A stretch of 7,588 bases of DNA. Origin: Flavihumibacter sp. (GTDB lineage: Bacteria > Bacteroidota > Bacteroidia > Chitinophagales > Chitinophagaceae). Where the stretch lies: NCBI GenBank assembly GCA_025455285.1, contig JALOMU010000169.1:1-7588 (forward strand), given 5' to 3'. Shown here piece by piece: positions 6,962 through 7,588 of this stretch. The notes below the pieces were generated by a model, which was not told the DNA's origin, ran no database searches, and worked only from the letters and a program-made list of their open reading frames with translations. Both the position numbers and the translations under genes were made by a program. How positions within the stretch are numbered: position 1 is the stretch's first letter; each line of letters opens with the position of its first letter.

Positions 6962-6989
6962 CTCCTGGAACCGGTATGGCTCCGGGGAG
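6962..6989 (-). other. Imperfect hairpin between the anchored protein and CMD1
   Basis: On the minus strand CTCC-CC-GGA pairs with TCC-A-GGAG around an 11-nt loop, giving a 7-bp stem with a small internal bulge. It lies in the 76-nt gap between the first gene and CMD1 and is followed by AATTATTATT rather than a clean U-run. It could be a weak attenuator, an RNA-processing site or chance. I saw no convincing Bacteroidota promoter (TTG about 19 nt before TAnnTTTG) in this gap, so read-through into CMD1 is more likely than a separate promoter. Confidence 0.25.
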
Positions 6990-7009
6990 TTGACAGTATT
7001 CAAATGAAA

Positions 7010-7531
7010 TCAGGCGGTGGGGGGATGAAGTTTTTCCCTGCAATATCCATTTGCAGGAGCTGATTGGTATCGGGGGAACTGTATTTTTATAGTATACTGA
7101 GGAACATTCAGTACATATGTCGGAAGGGATTGACTAAAACCGAATAGCAGATTCGCTTTTTTAATTAGAGATGAATTTTCTTCTTCATCTCCGGGCAGGT
7201 CATTCAGTTTTTTATTTACTGCCTGTCGGGCAAGTAAAAGGTTGTTTTTTCCGGTATTGGGTAAACATTTCAGGAAGATGGTATCGCGACTGATTTTGAT
7301 TTTTACATAACTATAATAACGTCCTTTTATTTCAATTTCTCCATCTTCCCTGCGGTAATCGGGCCAGTCGTTTTGGTAGGGTACTTGAAAAGGGATTTTT
7401 ATTTCTATCAGTTCTTCTTCCCTGTACTGCTGAAGGTCTAGTTTTTGAATTAACTGCCGATCAGAAGATGCTTCGAGATAATCAAAAAGCCAACCATAGC
7501 CTGCAAGATTGAACAGGCAAATGGACAACAA
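7010..7531 (-). CDS. Small N-terminally anchored protein of unknown function
   Basis: The product is about 173 residues with no domain to which I can assign a function. A hydrophobic N-terminal stretch ('SICLFNLAGYGWLF') looks like a signal anchor. The rest is polar and probably extracytoplasmic, with alternating strand-like segments (ELIEIKIPFQV, GRYYSYVKIKIS, TIFLKCLP) and a proline-rich end (LHPPTA). I recall similar small uncharacterised proteins beside TonB-dependent receptors in Bacteroidota, but this is memory, not a search. The start is uncertain. Position 7531 is a TTG codon, and no ATG or GTG precedes it in frame. The frame stays open to 7558, just after an in-frame TAA at 7561-7559. 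That extension begins CTG CTG AAA AAG and would give LLKKLFAIGLLSICLFN, a much better signal anchor (positive residues, then a hydrophobic core). The true start may therefore be a CTG at 7558 or 7555. It is first in the visible gene row, 76 nt upstream of CMD1. Confidence 0.7.
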   Translation of the reverse strand: MLSICLFNLAGYGWLFDYLEASSDRQLIQKLDLQQYREEELIEIKIPFQVPYQNDWPDYRREDGEIEIKGRYYSYVKIKISRDTIFLKCLPNTGKNNLLLARQAVNKKLNDLPGDEEENSSLIKKANLLFGFSQSLPTYVLNVPQYTIKIQFPRYQSAPANGYCREKLHPPTA

Positions 7532-7588
7532 TCCTATGGCAAAAAGCTTTTTCAGCAGTTAGTTTTGGTGAATATACAAAAAACGTCA

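Noticed and set aside
6806..7003. Minus-strand open frame of 65 codons between the first gene and CMD1
   Set aside because: About two-thirds of it overlaps CMD1 in another frame. The rest spans the intergenic hairpin, and the composition is not protein-like.
7562..7588. Possible promoter of the operon (TTTTTTG and TATATTCA on the minus strand)
   Set aside because: The elements do not have the spacing of the Bacteroidota TTG / TAnnTTTG promoter, and the needed upstream sequence lies outside the window.

Overview
The window looks like a piece of a Bacteroidota chromosome, most likely from the Chitinophagales. This is inferred from three things. There is a TonB-dependent receptor with an N-terminal carboxypeptidase-like domain and a typical 'TQAQD' signal-peptide end. 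Recognisable Shine-Dalgarno sequences are nearly absent. The overall character of the proteins also fits this phylum. All supported genes lie on the minus strand, so the window is read from right (7588) to left (1).

In order of transcription the genes are: (1) a small N-terminally anchored protein of unknown function (7531-7010); (2) an AhpD-like / carboxymuconolactone decarboxylase (CMD) family protein, CMD1 (6933-6373); (3) a TonB-dependent receptor split into an N-terminal half (6339-5173) and a C-terminal half (5273-3660) that lie in different frames; (4) a 12-helix major facilitator superfamily transporter (3653-2421); (5) and (6) two more AhpD-like proteins back to back, CMD2 (2418-1870) and CMD3 (1868-1311); (7) a membrane protein with a duplicated DUF3179 domain (1314-127). 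The gaps are 76, 33, 6, 2 and 1 nt, and the last pair overlaps by 4 nt (ATGA). This is a tightly packed, probably translationally coupled operon. The last 126 nt hold no gene but contain an 18-bp perfect palindrome.

The cluster combines an outer-membrane transport gate, an inner-membrane transporter, three paralogous CxxC redox-type proteins (all with the E-x11-C-x2-C-x3-H AhpD signature) and a membrane-tethered DUF3179 protein with its own CxxC. A reasonable inference is a dedicated system that imports (or exports and re-imports) a small molecule and processes it by thiol redox or peroxidase-like chemistry. The substrate cannot be read from the sequence, and no SusD partner, sensor or regulator is present. 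The receptor appears inactivated. At about 5200 the frame changes, and about 30 residues usually found between the plug and the first barrel strands seem to be missing. This is either a real deletion or an assembly error.

No tRNA, rRNA, CRISPR array, insertion sequence or attachment site was seen.
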